Part shown: piece by piece, positions 17,948 to 26,475 of the stretch | Position numbering within the stretch: the first letter of the stretch is position 1 | How the letters are laid out: every line of letters begins with the position of its first letter | From: DASTFP01 sp963816855 | GTDB lineage: Bacteria; Verrucomicrobiota; Verrucomicrobiia; Chthoniobacterales; Terrimicrobiaceae | Assembly (NCBI GenBank): GCA_963816855.1 | Contig: CAWFMA010000029.1 | Coordinates: 12,908 to 76,907 of the forward strand | Direction of reading: 5' to 3' | Length of the DNA stretch: 64,000 nt | Notes under the pieces: model-generated | What the model was told of the DNA's origin: nothing | The model's input: the letters and a program-made list of their open reading frames with translations, nothing else | The model's database searches: none | Program-made: the position numbers and the translations under genes

Positions 17948-18337
17948 ATGCCGAAGATTCTCCTCGTCGAAGACAACGAACTGAATCGTGACATGCTTTC
18001 GCGCCGCCTCGGGCGGCGCGGTTACGAAGTTGTGATTGCCATCGACGGCCAGCAGGGGATCGATCTTGCAGAATCCACTTTGCCGGACGTCATTCTTATG
18101 GACATGAGTCTGCCGGTTATTGATGGATGGGAGGCCACGCGGCGAATCAAAGCCGCTGCTTCGACCGGAAACATACCGGTCATTGCCCTCACCGCGCACG
18201 CGATGGCCGGAGACCGGGACCAGGCGCTCGAGGCGGGCTGCGATGATTACGACATCAAGCCGCTTGAGCTGGACAGGCTTCTGGGAAAAATCTCGGAACA
18301 ACTCGAGCGATCGGGCAAGAACGCCGCTTCCCGCTGA
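17948..18337 (+). CDS. Single-domain response regulator (CheY-like)
   Basis: A 129-residue receiver domain without output domain. Acidic pocket LLVEDNELNRDML, phosphoacceptor Asp52 in ILMDMSLPVIDGWEATRRIK, Thr in IALTAHAM and Lys in YDIKPLEL are all present. It lies 222 bases after the hybrid kinase and two bases before the receiver-SpoIIE gene, so it is likely the relay partner between them. Confidence 0.93.
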   Translation: MPKILLVEDNELNRDMLSRRLGRRGYEVVIAIDGQQGIDLAESTLPDVILMDMSLPVIDGWEATRRIKAAASTGNIPVIALTAHAMAGDRDQALEAGCDDYDIKPLELDRLLGKISEQLERSGKNAASR

Positions 18338-18339
18338 TT

Positions 18340-19821
18340 GTGGCATCCGAAAAAGAAAAGTCACCGCTCGCGAGATTACGTCACGATCTGCGCACCCGCG
18401 TTAATCACATTCTGGGCTACAGCGAGATCCTTCGCGAAGAACTTGCGGACGGCGGCGCGGCTGAAACCGAGAGCATCGAAAAGATTCAGTGCGCGGCCAG
18501 ACAACTGCTTGATCTTGCCGAGGCGTCTTTCAGCGAGGCAAGTTTCGCGGGAGTCGCCGAATCTTCGACCGAGCACGTGGCGGCTTCGGCCAAATACAAG
18601 AAGATCACCGATGCCTTGCAATTCGTTCCGAACGAAGCGATCGATAATCGATCGAAGATCACGGGGAGGATACTCGTGGTCGACGACCGGCAGGAGAATC
18701 GCGAAGTTCTCGTCAAGCGCCTCAAGCGCCAGGGCCACCAGACCGCACAAGCGGAAGGCGGCCGCCGCGCGCTTGAAATGCTGGCCGAAAGCGCGTTCGA
18801 TCTCGTCCTTCTGGATGTCCTGATGCCAGATATCGACGGTTATTCCGTCCTTGGCAGAGTGAAAGCGAATCCGGCATTGCGTCACATTCCGGTGATCATG
18901 ATTTCTGCTTTGGACGAAATCGAAGCTGTCGTTCGCTGTATCGAAGCCGGAGCGGAGGATTTCCTTCCGAAGCCCTTCAGTCCCACGCTTCTCCGCGCGC
19001 GGATCGGAGCCAGTCTCGAAAAAAAGAACTTCCGCGACCAGGAGCAGGCGTACCTGCGGCAGATCGAGGAGACCCGGAAGAGACTGGAAAAAGAACTCCA
19101 GGAAGCGGCGCGGTACGTGGTTTCGATTCTTCCGCCACCAATGGAAGAGCCGTTCTCAATTTCATGGGTTTACGACCCGTCGACCGAGCTCGGAGGCGAT
19201 TCGTTCGGCTATCACTGGATCGACGAAAGTCACTTTGCAATCTACCTGCTGGATGTCTGCGGACACGGTGTCGGAGCGGCGCTGATGTCGGTCGCCGCAA
19301 TCAACGTCATCCGCAACCACTCTCTGCCCGACACCGATTTTCTCGACCCGGCAAACGTCCTTTCCAGCCTGAACGAGGCTTTCCAGATGGAACGCCACAA
19401 TAACATGTTTTTCACCATCTGGTACGGGGTCTACGACGCCTCCTCCCGAACGATTTGCCATTCGTCGGGCGGGCATCCGCCGGCTTTGCTGCTCAAGCCT
19501 CAGGCGAGCGGGGGCGACCGCGTCGAACTCTTGCGCTGCCCGGGAATGCTCATTGGCGCAATGCCAGCTATCTCCTATCGCAGCGCGACGACTGAGGTCC
19601 CGGCCCATTCGCGTCTCTTTGTCTTCTGCGACGGCGTCTATGAAATCAAACGCCCGGACAACACGATGCTCGATTTCGACGATGAGTTCGTCCCCTACCT
19701 TATCTCAAATGGCCGCAGTCCCAGCATCGCGGACGATGTGCTGAGCTGGGTGCGCCTGATGCGCGGAGGCGACAAACTTGCGGACGACTTCTCGTTTCTC
19801 GCCATGGACTTCTCCGCGTAG
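18340..19821 (+). CDS. HisKA-like / receiver / SpoIIE-type phosphatase
   Basis: A 493-residue signalling protein starting at GTG 18340, two bases after the previous stop. The N-terminus carries a histidine-kinase dimerisation-like motif with His15 (LARLRHDLRTRVNHILGYSE) but no ATPase domain. A receiver domain follows (ILVVDDRQENREVL, Asp159 in VLLDVLMPDIDGYSV, Lys in FLPKPFSP), then a coiled linker (about 230-260) and a SpoIIE/PP2C phosphatase (GGDSFGYHWIDESHFAIYLL, DVCGHGVGAALMSV, FVFCDGVYEI, DDFSFLAMDF). Its phosphatase activity is probably switched by phosphorylation of Asp159. The target is likely a STAS protein such as that at 14690-15055. Confidence 0.9.
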   Translation: MASEKEKSPLARLRHDLRTRVNHILGYSEILREELADGGAAETESIEKIQCAARQLLDLAEASFSEASFAGVAESSTEHVAASAKYKKITDALQFVPNEAIDNRSKITGRILVVDDRQENREVLVKRLKRQGHQTAQAEGGRRALEMLAESAFDLVLLDVLMPDIDGYSVLGRVKANPALRHIPVIMISALDEIEAVVRCIEAGAEDFLPKPFSPTLLRARIGASLEKKNFRDQEQAYLRQIEETRKRLEKELQEAARYVVSILPPPMEEPFSISWVYDPSTELGGDSFGYHWIDESHFAIYLLDVCGHGVGAALMSVAAINVIRNHSLPDTDFLDPANVLSSLNEAFQMERHNNMFFTIWYGVYDASSRTICHSSGGHPPALLLKPQASGGDRVELLRCPGMLIGAMPAISYRSATTEVPAHSRLFVFCDGVYEIKRPDNTMLDFDDEFVPYLISNGRSPSIADDVLSWVRLMRGGDKLADDFSFLAMDFSA

Positions 19822-19834
19822 GAAGTTGCCGCGC

Positions 19835-21115
19835 CTACGAAGGGCTCCCTTCAAACTCGCGCGCGAGGTTGAAAAGCAGATTTTCTCTCCAGGCCGGCGC
19901 GGCCAAAGTCACCCCGAAGGGAATACCATCCGAGCGAAAACCCGCGGGGATGGCGAGCCCGCACAAGTCGAGAAGGTTCATGAAGTTGGTGTATCGCCCG
20001 AGATTCGTGTTCAGCTGAACAGGTTCGGCCAGCACCTCGTCGACGGTATAGATTGTCCCGGCAGTGGGCAGCAGGATGGCGTCAAAGCTCTCCCAGGTTT
20101 GCTCTGATTGTCGGGCAAGATCGGCAAGCCGGTACTGCGATTCGAAGGCGTCGAGCGCGGAGAAACTTTTCCCGCCTGCGATCACGGCGCGAACCACTGG
20201 ATGCATCGCCTTCGAGTCGCTCTCGAGAACAGATCTCGCCGCCGAGTAGCGCTCGGCAACCCAGGGTCCGGCGTAGAGAAGGCCGGCAGTCTCTCGAAAT
20301 GGGCGGTAGTCAAACTCTCTTACGCTCCAACCGCGCCCGGAGGCTCGTTTGACAGCCTGGTCATAGAGTTCGAAATAGTCTTTGTCCCCAAAAAATTCCC
20401 TTTCCTCGAGAGGCAGCACGCCAATCCGGCGCAATGCCGAAGGGACCGTGTCGACCAGCCTTCGCGAAAATGCGTCGCGCCGATCGAAGCCGCCGACGAT
20501 CCGATCGACTGTTTCCGCCTCGTCAAGCGTCCTCGTGAACACGCTTGGGCAATCGAGCGTTCGGCACGCAGGAACAACTCCGTCCGTCGACCACCGGCCA
20601 CGGGTTGGCTTCAGCCCGACAAGATTGTTGAATGCCGCGGGCACTCTCCCGGAGCCGGCGGTATCGGTTCCCAGGGCAAAATCCACCAACCCCGCCGCGA
20701 CCGCGATCGCTGAGCCCGAACTGGACCCGCCGCTGATATAAGAGGGATTGTAGAAATTGCGTGGAAAACCATAGGGCGATCGTGTCCCGTTAAGACCGGT
20801 TGCAAACTGGTCCAGGTTGGTCTTGCCGATCGGTATGGCACCTGCATCGAGCAGGCGCTGGATGACGTGAGCGCTTCGGGTCGGCACGTAGGCAAACGCG
20901 GGACAAGCCGCAGTTGTTGGCAACCCCGCGAGGTCGATGTTGTCCTTGATCGCGAACGTGAGGCCTCTCAAGGGAAGATCGTCTGAGGCCGTTCCAAGCC
21001 CCGCAACGCGGTCCAGCGCTTGCTCCTCCGGCACCAGCGAAATCCAGACTCCGTCGTTCCCGCGTTCGCGTATCCTGCGAAAGGTTTCCTTGATCTTGTC
21101 AGCGAGGTTGCTCAT
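19835..21115 (-). CDS. atzF: Allophanate hydrolase, amidase domain only
   Basis: An amidase-signature enzyme of 426 residues with the Ser-Ser-Lys triad: Lys57 in GLTFAIKDNIDLAGLPTTAA, Ser132 in ISGGSSSGSAIAVAAG and nucleophile Ser155 in GTDTAGSGRVPAAFNNLVGL. ACPAFAY and GLKPTRGRWSTDGVVPACRT are typical of allophanate hydrolases. It cleaves allophanate on the way to ammonia and CO2. Full AtzF proteins are about 600 residues; here the protein ends after the amidase domain, and the missing C-terminal domain is encoded at 14270-14662. ATG at 21115 lies 17 bases inside the end of the carboxylase gene, consistent with coupling. It is the last gene of the operon. Confidence 0.93.
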   Translation of the reverse strand: MSNLADKIKETFRRIRERGNDGVWISLVPEEQALDRVAGLGTASDDLPLRGLTFAIKDNIDLAGLPTTAACPAFAYVPTRSAHVIQRLLDAGAIPIGKTNLDQFATGLNGTRSPYGFPRNFYNPSYISGGSSSGSAIAVAAGLVDFALGTDTAGSGRVPAAFNNLVGLKPTRGRWSTDGVVPACRTLDCPSVFTRTLDEAETVDRIVGGFDRRDAFSRRLVDTVPSALRRIGVLPLEEREFFGDKDYFELYDQAVKRASGRGWSVREFDYRPFRETAGLLYAGPWVAERYSAARSVLESDSKAMHPVVRAVIAGGKSFSALDAFESQYRLADLARQSEQTWESFDAILLPTAGTIYTVDEVLAEPVQLNTNLGRYTNFMNLLDLCGLAIPAGFRSDGIPFGVTLAAPAWRENLLFNLAREFEGSPS

Positions 21116-24100
21116 CGCCGATGATGATTGCCAATGTTTGCCCGGGCGAAACCAGCTGGCCTTCTGCAAACCGAATCGAATGAAGCGTGCCAGCCACGGG
21201 CGCCGCGATTGCGATTTCCATCTTCATTGCCTCAAGAATCACAAGCGTGTCGCCTTCGACGACCTCTTGCCCGACGGCGGCCAAGACTTTCCAGACATTC
21301 GCCGCCACGTGAACATCCACTGCGTGGCCGCCAGGAGGCATTTCCAACGCGGCTTCGGGAGCGTCCTCGTCGGATAACGTCGCGGGGGAGTCGGCCGATT
21401 CGGTCAACGTCCACCGCTCGCGCTCCTCGGCAAACGCCTCTTGCTGCCGATTCCTGAAGGCGGCCGCATCGTCGGAGACGCCTGCCAGAAATTTCTGGTA
21501 ACGGCGCAGCGTGAATGTCTCCTGCTCGATTTCCAATTTGAACTTGCCGGCGGGAAAGTCTTCCCGCAACCGGTGAAGCTCGTCCGCTTCAACGGGATAG
21601 AACTGGATCTGATCGAAATGTCTCAGGAGCCAGCGCTTGGGAAAATCTTTGGTCTCCTGCCAGCGGTTCCACATTTGAATCGTGCGCCCTACAAACTGGT
21701 AGCCGCCGGGTCCTTCCATGCCGTAGACGCAGAGGTAAGCTCCTCCGATTCCCACCGCGTTCTCCGGAGTCCAGGTTCGTGCGGGATTGTACTTGGTGGT
21801 GACCAACCGGTGGCGCGGATCCAGGGGCGTGGCGACCGGCGCCCCGAGGTAGACATCCCCCAATCCCAGCACAAGGTAGCGCGCCGAAAAGACAATTTCC
21901 CTCACTTGCTCGACGGCATGGAGACCGTTGATCCTTCGTATGAATTCGATGTTGTCGGGGCACCATGGAGCATCGCTGCGGACCGACTGCATATATTTCT
22001 CAATGGCCAACCGTGTGGAGGGATCGTTCCAGGATAGGGGGAGTCGGACGATCCGCGTCGAAACTTCAAAATCCTCCAGAGCGGGCAGTTCGAACTCCGC
22101 CTCGACGAGCTTCTCCAGCAAGACTTCGCGAGAAATAACGCGGTTGTCATAGTGAACCTGAAGAGACCGGATGCCCGGGGTGAGGTCGATGATTCCCTTC
22201 TGTGGATTCTTGGAGAACCAATCCATCAACGCGTGCGCGCAAAATCTGAGATTCAGATCGAGAACGGGCGGTCCATATTCGACCAGGAGATATTTGTCAC
22301 CAGCCTGCCGGTAGGCGATCTCCGGCTGGTCGCCTTTGGGAGGAAGGCGATGAATGACCGCTTGGAAGCCCTCCCTTGTCGCTGCGCGTCTCGATGTCTT
22401 CGCGCAATTAACTGGCGGGGTTCCGCCATCGGTCTTAAAACCAGCGTTCCGCACCCACTCATCCTGGTGTTGCTCCGCGGCGGCGGCATCCTCCACCGTC
22501 CAGCGCGCGAACCGGATCCGGTCGCCGGGCCGAAGCTGTCCGATTTTCCATAGTTCTGCTTGGACGATCGTCGCGGGACACACGAAGCCACCCAGGCTTG
22601 GGCCGTCCACGGCCAGGATCACCGGCATATCTCCAGTGAAATCCACGGCCCCGACGGCATACGCGTTGTCGTGAATGTTGGAAGGATGCAACCCCGCTTC
22701 GCCTCCATCTTTTCGGGCCCATTTCGGCTTGGGACCGATCAGGCGAATCCCAGTGCGCGAAGAGTTGTAGTGGACCTTCCAGTCCGTCGAGAAAAACATC
22801 GCCATATCCTCCTCGGTAAAAAAATCCGGCGCGCCGTGCGGACCGGACAGCACGCCGATCTCCCAGAAGCCTTCATAGCGCGGAGCCTCGTTCAGTTTCG
22901 CGGAGCTTCCCGTTGCCTCGGGGCGGGCAAGCTTCAGGACATCTCCGCTCCTAAGGATCCGTCCGCCATGGCCTCCAAACTTTCCGAGCGTAAACGTAGA
23001 CCGGCTCCCGAGATATTCCGGAACGTCAAGCCCTCCGGCGATGGCAAGATAGGTGCGGCAGCCGGGTCCCTCGACCGGGTGAAGGTTGAGCGTTTCGCCG
23101 GGATGGACTTCGAAGGCTTCCCATAACGGCTTGCGGCTTCCTCCAATTTCTGGTCGCATATTGGCCCCCGCCAGGGAAACGAAGGCGCGATGGTTAAACT
23201 TCAACCTGGGTCCGGAAATCGTACATTCCAGGCCAGCCGTGCCTTCGCTGTTGCCGACAAGACGATTCGCCAGCCGCAAGGCAAGATGGTCCATAGGTCC
23301 GGAGGGCGGGACGCCAACTTCCCAGTAGCCAAGCCTGCCGGGGTAATCCTGTATCGTCGTGTGGGTGCCGGGATCCAACACGTCGATGGTGCGCGGACAA
23401 AAAACAAACGTTGAGAGGTAGCGCACCGTCACGCTGCCTTCCTTAAAGCGTTCTCCGGCGAGAATGCTCATGACCAAGTCAAGATTGGTCTCGATTCCGC
23501 CAATGCGCGTCGCGGCCAGGGCAGCGTGAAGCCGGGCGATCGCTTCTGCGCGAGTGGGTGCGTGAGCGATGATCTTGGCGATCATCGGGTCGTAGTAGGG
23601 ACTTACTTCGCTTCCTCGCTCAACCCACCCATCCACTCGCACACCGGCCGGATAGCTCACCTCGGTCAGCAATCCGCAACTCGGCTGAAAATCCTTCCCC
23701 GGATCTTCCGCGTAAACGCGAGCTTCGATCGCATGCCCTTTGGGAGAATGGCGATATTCCGCGAGCGGCAACTCTTCTCCGGACGCGAGGCGAACCATCC
23801 ATTCAACGAGATCGACTCCGGAGACTTCTTCGGTCACGCAATGCTCGACTTGCAGCCGGGTATTGATCTCGAGAAAATAGAACTCTCCAGAGTCGGCAGC
23901 ATACAGGAATTCACAGGTGCCTGCGGACCGGTATCGAGCTGCCCTACCCAATTTTCGCGCCGCCTCGTGCAACCGCTCGCGAACGCCTTCAGTCAGCGAA
24001 GGGGACGGGGTCTCTTCCAGGATCTTTTGATTTCGGCGTTGCGTCGAACAATCCCGTTCGCCTAGCACCGCAATTGCCCCTTTTCCGTCTCCAAATATCT

Positions 24101-24731
24101 GCACCTCGACGTGTCGCGCCGAAGCGATGAATTTTTCAAGGAACAGCCCGGACTCCTTGAAATTGGTCGCGGCAAGCCGCCGAACACTCTCAAACTTTTC
24201 GTCAAGCTCGCCGGCTGTGCGCGCCAACAGCATTCCGATGCCTCCGCCGCCCGCCGTGCTCTTGATCATCACGGGAAATCCGATCCGTCGCGCTTCTTCT
24301 TGGGCTGCGCTCGCCGATTCGAGAAGACCCGATCCCGGCGAAACCGGGACGCCGCTCGCGACCGCAAATGCTCGGGCCGCATCCTTCGGGCCGAAATCGC
24401 GCATGTTTTGCGGGGTCGGCCCAATGAAGGAAATTCCCGCCGACTCGCATGCCCCGGCGAAATCGGCGTTCTCGCTGAGGAATCCGTATCCGGGATGGAT
24501 CCCTTCAGCTTCCGTGAGCCTGGCGGCCTCAAGAATTTTCTCGACCTGCAGATAGCTTTCCGCAACCGGCGCCGGTCCGATAAAAACCGCCTCGCCCGCC
24601 ATTCGCACATGCGCTGCGTGCCTGTCCGCTTCAGAGTAAACAGCCACCGAAGCGATCCGCATGCGGTCAAGCGTCCGGATGATCCGGCAGGCGATCTCGC
24701 CGCGATTGGCTACGAGGACCTTGGAGAGCAT
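21099..24731 (-). CDS. uca: Biotin-dependent guanidine/urea carboxylase
   Basis: A 1210-residue one-chain carboxylase. It comprises biotin carboxylase (MLSKVLVANRGEIACRIIRT, ATP-grasp with STAGGGGIGMLLA, EINTRLQVEHCVTE), a KipA/AHS2-like and a KipI/AHS1-like carboxyltransferase part (GYWEVGVPPSGPMDHLAL onward) and a C-terminal biotinyl domain with Lys1170 in ILEAMKMEIAIAAPV. Enzymes annotated as urea carboxylase that sit with two DUF1989 genes are known to carboxylate guanidine; both DUF1989 genes are directly upstream here. I therefore prefer guanidine as substrate, though the active-site residues that discriminate were not checked. Confidence 0.93.
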   Translation of the reverse strand: MLSKVLVANRGEIACRIIRTLDRMRIASVAVYSEADRHAAHVRMAGEAVFIGPAPVAESYLQVEKILEAARLTEAEGIHPGYGFLSENADFAGACESAGISFIGPTPQNMRDFGPKDAARAFAVASGVPVSPGSGLLESASAAQEEARRIGFPVMIKSTAGGGGIGMLLARTAGELDEKFESVRRLAATNFKESGLFLEKFIASARHVEVQIFGDGKGAIAVLGERDCSTQRRNQKILEETPSPSLTEGVRERLHEAARKLGRAARYRSAGTCEFLYAADSGEFYFLEINTRLQVEHCVTEEVSGVDLVEWMVRLASGEELPLAEYRHSPKGHAIEARVYAEDPGKDFQPSCGLLTEVSYPAGVRVDGWVERGSEVSPYYDPMIAKIIAHAPTRAEAIARLHAALAATRIGGIETNLDLVMSILAGERFKEGSVTVRYLSTFVFCPRTIDVLDPGTHTTIQDYPGRLGYWEVGVPPSGPMDHLALRLANRLVGNSEGTAGLECTISGPRLKFNHRAFVSLAGANMRPEIGGSRKPLWEAFEVHPGETLNLHPVEGPGCRTYLAIAGGLDVPEYLGSRSTFTLGKFGGHGGRILRSGDVLKLARPEATGSSAKLNEAPRYEGFWEIGVLSGPHGAPDFFTEEDMAMFFSTDWKVHYNSSRTGIRLIGPKPKWARKDGGEAGLHPSNIHDNAYAVGAVDFTGDMPVILAVDGPSLGGFVCPATIVQAELWKIGQLRPGDRIRFARWTVEDAAAAEQHQDEWVRNAGFKTDGGTPPVNCAKTSRRAATREGFQAVIHRLPPKGDQPEIAYRQAGDKYLLVEYGPPVLDLNLRFCAHALMDWFSKNPQKGIIDLTPGIRSLQVHYDNRVISREVLLEKLVEAEFELPALEDFEVSTRIVRLPLSWNDPSTRLAIEKYMQSVRSDAPWCPDNIEFIRRINGLHAVEQVREIVFSARYLVLGLGDVYLGAPVATPLDPRHRLVTTKYNPARTWTPENAVGIGGAYLCVYGMEGPGGYQFVGRTIQMWNRWQETKDFPKRWLLRHFDQIQFYPVEADELHRLREDFPAGKFKLEIEQETFTLRRYQKFLAGVSDDAAAFRNRQQEAFAEERERWTLTESADSPATLSDEDAPEAALEMPPGGHAVDVHVAANVWKVLAAVGQEVVEGDTLVILEAMKMEIAIAAPVAGTLHSIRFAEGQLVSPGQTLAIIIGDEQPR

Positions 24732-24789
24732 CCCTAGCCGCCCGGTTGGTCATTGATTCCGGACGCCCACGCCACTCCACGTTGGCGTC

Positions 24790-25440
24790 TCATCGTTCCC
24801 ACAGATGCACCTTGATTGGAGTAGGATTGTACGCATTGCAGGGATTGTTGAGTTGCGGGCAGTTGGAGATAAGACAAAGCACATCCATTTCCGCCCGCAT
24901 CTCCACGTACTTGCCAGGCTCCGAAACGCCGTCGGCGAAAGTAAGGTCCCCTTCGGGCGTGATCGGCACGTTCATGAAGAAATTGATGTTGTGCGCCAAG
25001 TCGCGCTTCGTCACATGATAACCGGACGAGGCCATCTGAAGAAGAAACGTATCGCGACAAGCGTGCATGAAGCGCTTGTCCAGCGAATACCGAACCATGT
25101 TGCTTTCCGCGGCGCACGCGCCCCCCAGGGTGTCGTGCCGGCCACACGTGTCGGCCGTGATCGTCAGCATCGGACGGCAAAGATTCGACATCAGCCTCGT
25201 ACCGGCAGTAAGATAAACCGAGTTTTGCTCGCGGATCGTGTCCTGCGCGCTGTAGCGCTCCGTGACGTCGGCGGCGTTGAAGAAAAACGTGTCCACTGCC
25301 TGATTGCCCTCCAAGTCCACGATACGCAGAACCTCGCCCTCCTCGACCTCATGAAACCAACCCTCTCCAGCGGGAATCGTCAAACTTAGGTTGGCCGTTT
25401 CGGCTTGAAGAGGGCTTTCGGTGTAAACAAGCGCGCTCAT
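24790..25440 (-). CDS. DUF1989 protein, carboxyguanidine deiminase subunit (urea amidolyase-associated protein 2)
   Basis: A 216-residue soluble DUF1989 protein with conserved stretches AGEGWFHEVEEGEVLRIVDL, NQAVDTFFFNAADVTERYSA, HDTLGGACAAESN, NINFFMNVPITPEGDLTF and the Cys-rich end LISNCPQLNNPCNAYNPTPI. Pairs of DUF1989 proteins next to 'urea' carboxylases form the carboxyguanidine deiminase that turns carboxyguanidine into allophanate and ammonia. It sits between its partner gene (25535-26257) and the carboxylase on the same strand. Which of the two is the A or B subunit cannot be decided here. Confidence 0.9.
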   Translation of the reverse strand: MSALVYTESPLQAETANLSLTIPAGEGWFHEVEEGEVLRIVDLEGNQAVDTFFFNAADVTERYSAQDTIREQNSVYLTAGTRLMSNLCRPMLTITADTCGRHDTLGGACAAESNMVRYSLDKRFMHACRDTFLLQMASSGYHVTKRDLAHNINFFMNVPITPEGDLTFADGVSEPGKYVEMRAEMDVLCLISNCPQLNNPCNAYNPTPIKVHLWER

Positions 25441-25534
25441 TGCTCGAAGATGCGGAAGGTTCGGGGGTTCGGGCGTGCGACTCCCCGTTCCTCGACGGTC
25501 AAAGGACGACTAAGAACTTGCGGGATCTGTTCGT

Positions 25535-26257
25535 TCATAAGAAGAGCCGCTCGGTGAGCGCCAGCGTGCGGCCACACTCGGGCCGAAAATTGCGGCAAAA
25601 ATCATCGCTCCCCGGAGGAGCGCAGGAAAAAATTTCGATCTCCACACGCGCCTGCGGGTATTCTCCGGCCGGCGCCAGCGGGTGCGGACAATTGGCCAGA
25701 ACCACGAGGGCGTCCATCTCTGTCCGCAGTCCGACATAGGCGCCAGCCGGGCAGTGATCCTCCACGAACTTCAGCCGGCCCTCGTTGTCAACGATAACCT
25801 TGCTGAAGAAATTCACATTGGCGACCAGATCCGCAAGCCCGAGGCCGTGCTTGGTGAGTTCGATAAGAAAATTGTCGTGGGCGTTGCGGTAAAAACGGTT
25901 GCGATATTCCTGGTAGTTGCGTTCGCCGAACTTCGCCGCGACCATCGACCGGTTTATGTGGCCGGCAAGGGGATCGTGCCATCCCAGGCTGTCCTCAACA
26001 ATGGAGACCAGAGCATTTCCCATATCGGTCATCAGGATGTGCCCGCGATGAAGCTTCGCGGTATGCAAAGCCTTCAAGGTATCGGGGATGTTCAACCGAT
26101 CCAGCGGTTGAGCGGCGTTGTAGAATAGGGCCGAAAGGTTGGCCGATGGATCGAGCGCTCTAAGGCGAGTCAGGCGGCGGCGCGGAATACGCATCGACCA
26201 CATGGCGCCGCTTGGAAGAGTCTCGGAAAACAGGGCTGCGGACGGAAACTGGCTCAT
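25535..26257 (-). CDS. DUF1989 protein, carboxyguanidine deiminase subunit (urea amidolyase-associated protein 1)
   Basis: A 240-residue DUF1989 protein, recognisable by SGAMWSMRIPRRRLTRLRAL, LSALFYNAAQPLDRLNIPDT, LVSIVEDSLGWHDPLAGHIN, VANVNFFSKVIVDNEGRLKF and LRTEMDALVVLANCPHPLAP. It is the partner of the next gene and probably the other half of the heteromeric deiminase. The order transporter, UAAP1, UAAP2, carboxylase, hydrolase is the canonical one for guanidine assimilation clusters. The 94-base gap to the next gene holds nothing notable. Confidence 0.9.
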   Translation of the reverse strand: MSQFPSAALFSETLPSGAMWSMRIPRRRLTRLRALDPSANLSALFYNAAQPLDRLNIPDTLKALHTAKLHRGHILMTDMGNALVSIVEDSLGWHDPLAGHINRSMVAAKFGERNYQEYRNRFYRNAHDNFLIELTKHGLGLADLVANVNFFSKVIVDNEGRLKFVEDHCPAGAYVGLRTEMDALVVLANCPHPLAPAGEYPQARVEIEIFSCAPPGSDDFCRNFRPECGRTLALTERLFL

Positions 26258-26403
26258 GTCATCGGAGTGAACTCACGGAAGCCCCCTTCACAAACGATTC
26301 GCAAAGGTGCGCTCGCGACAGTCTAGTTTCACACCTTGCGCCTGCTGGTTCTTCGCCAGGTCGCCGATCGAACTCGAGGCGACACACACGGTCTTTTGTG
26401 GCG

Positions 26404-26475
26404 CTAACCATCACTGAGGAGGAACAGGATCGCGATCAGCGAGGCGACAAACAAACCACGAATCAATCTTTTCAT
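26404..26475 (-). CDS. 23-residue single-pass membrane peptide in the guanidine operon
   Basis: A short frame begins with an ATG at 26475 that overlaps the stop of the ABC ATPase gene as ATGA, the same coupling used by real gene pairs in this genome. The product starts MKRLIRGLFVASLIAILF and ends LLSDG: a basic N-terminus, one hydrophobic helix of about 15 residues and a short acidic tail. It might be a small transporter subunit or regulator of the ABC importer. No homologue is known to me; identity is inferred only from coupling and composition. Confidence 0.55.
   Translation of the reverse strand: MKRLIRGLFVASLIAILFLLSDG

Noticed and set aside
22152..23126. Open frames opposite the carboxylase gene
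   Set aside because: They are antisense shadows of a clearly recognisable 1210-residue enzyme and lack any family signature.
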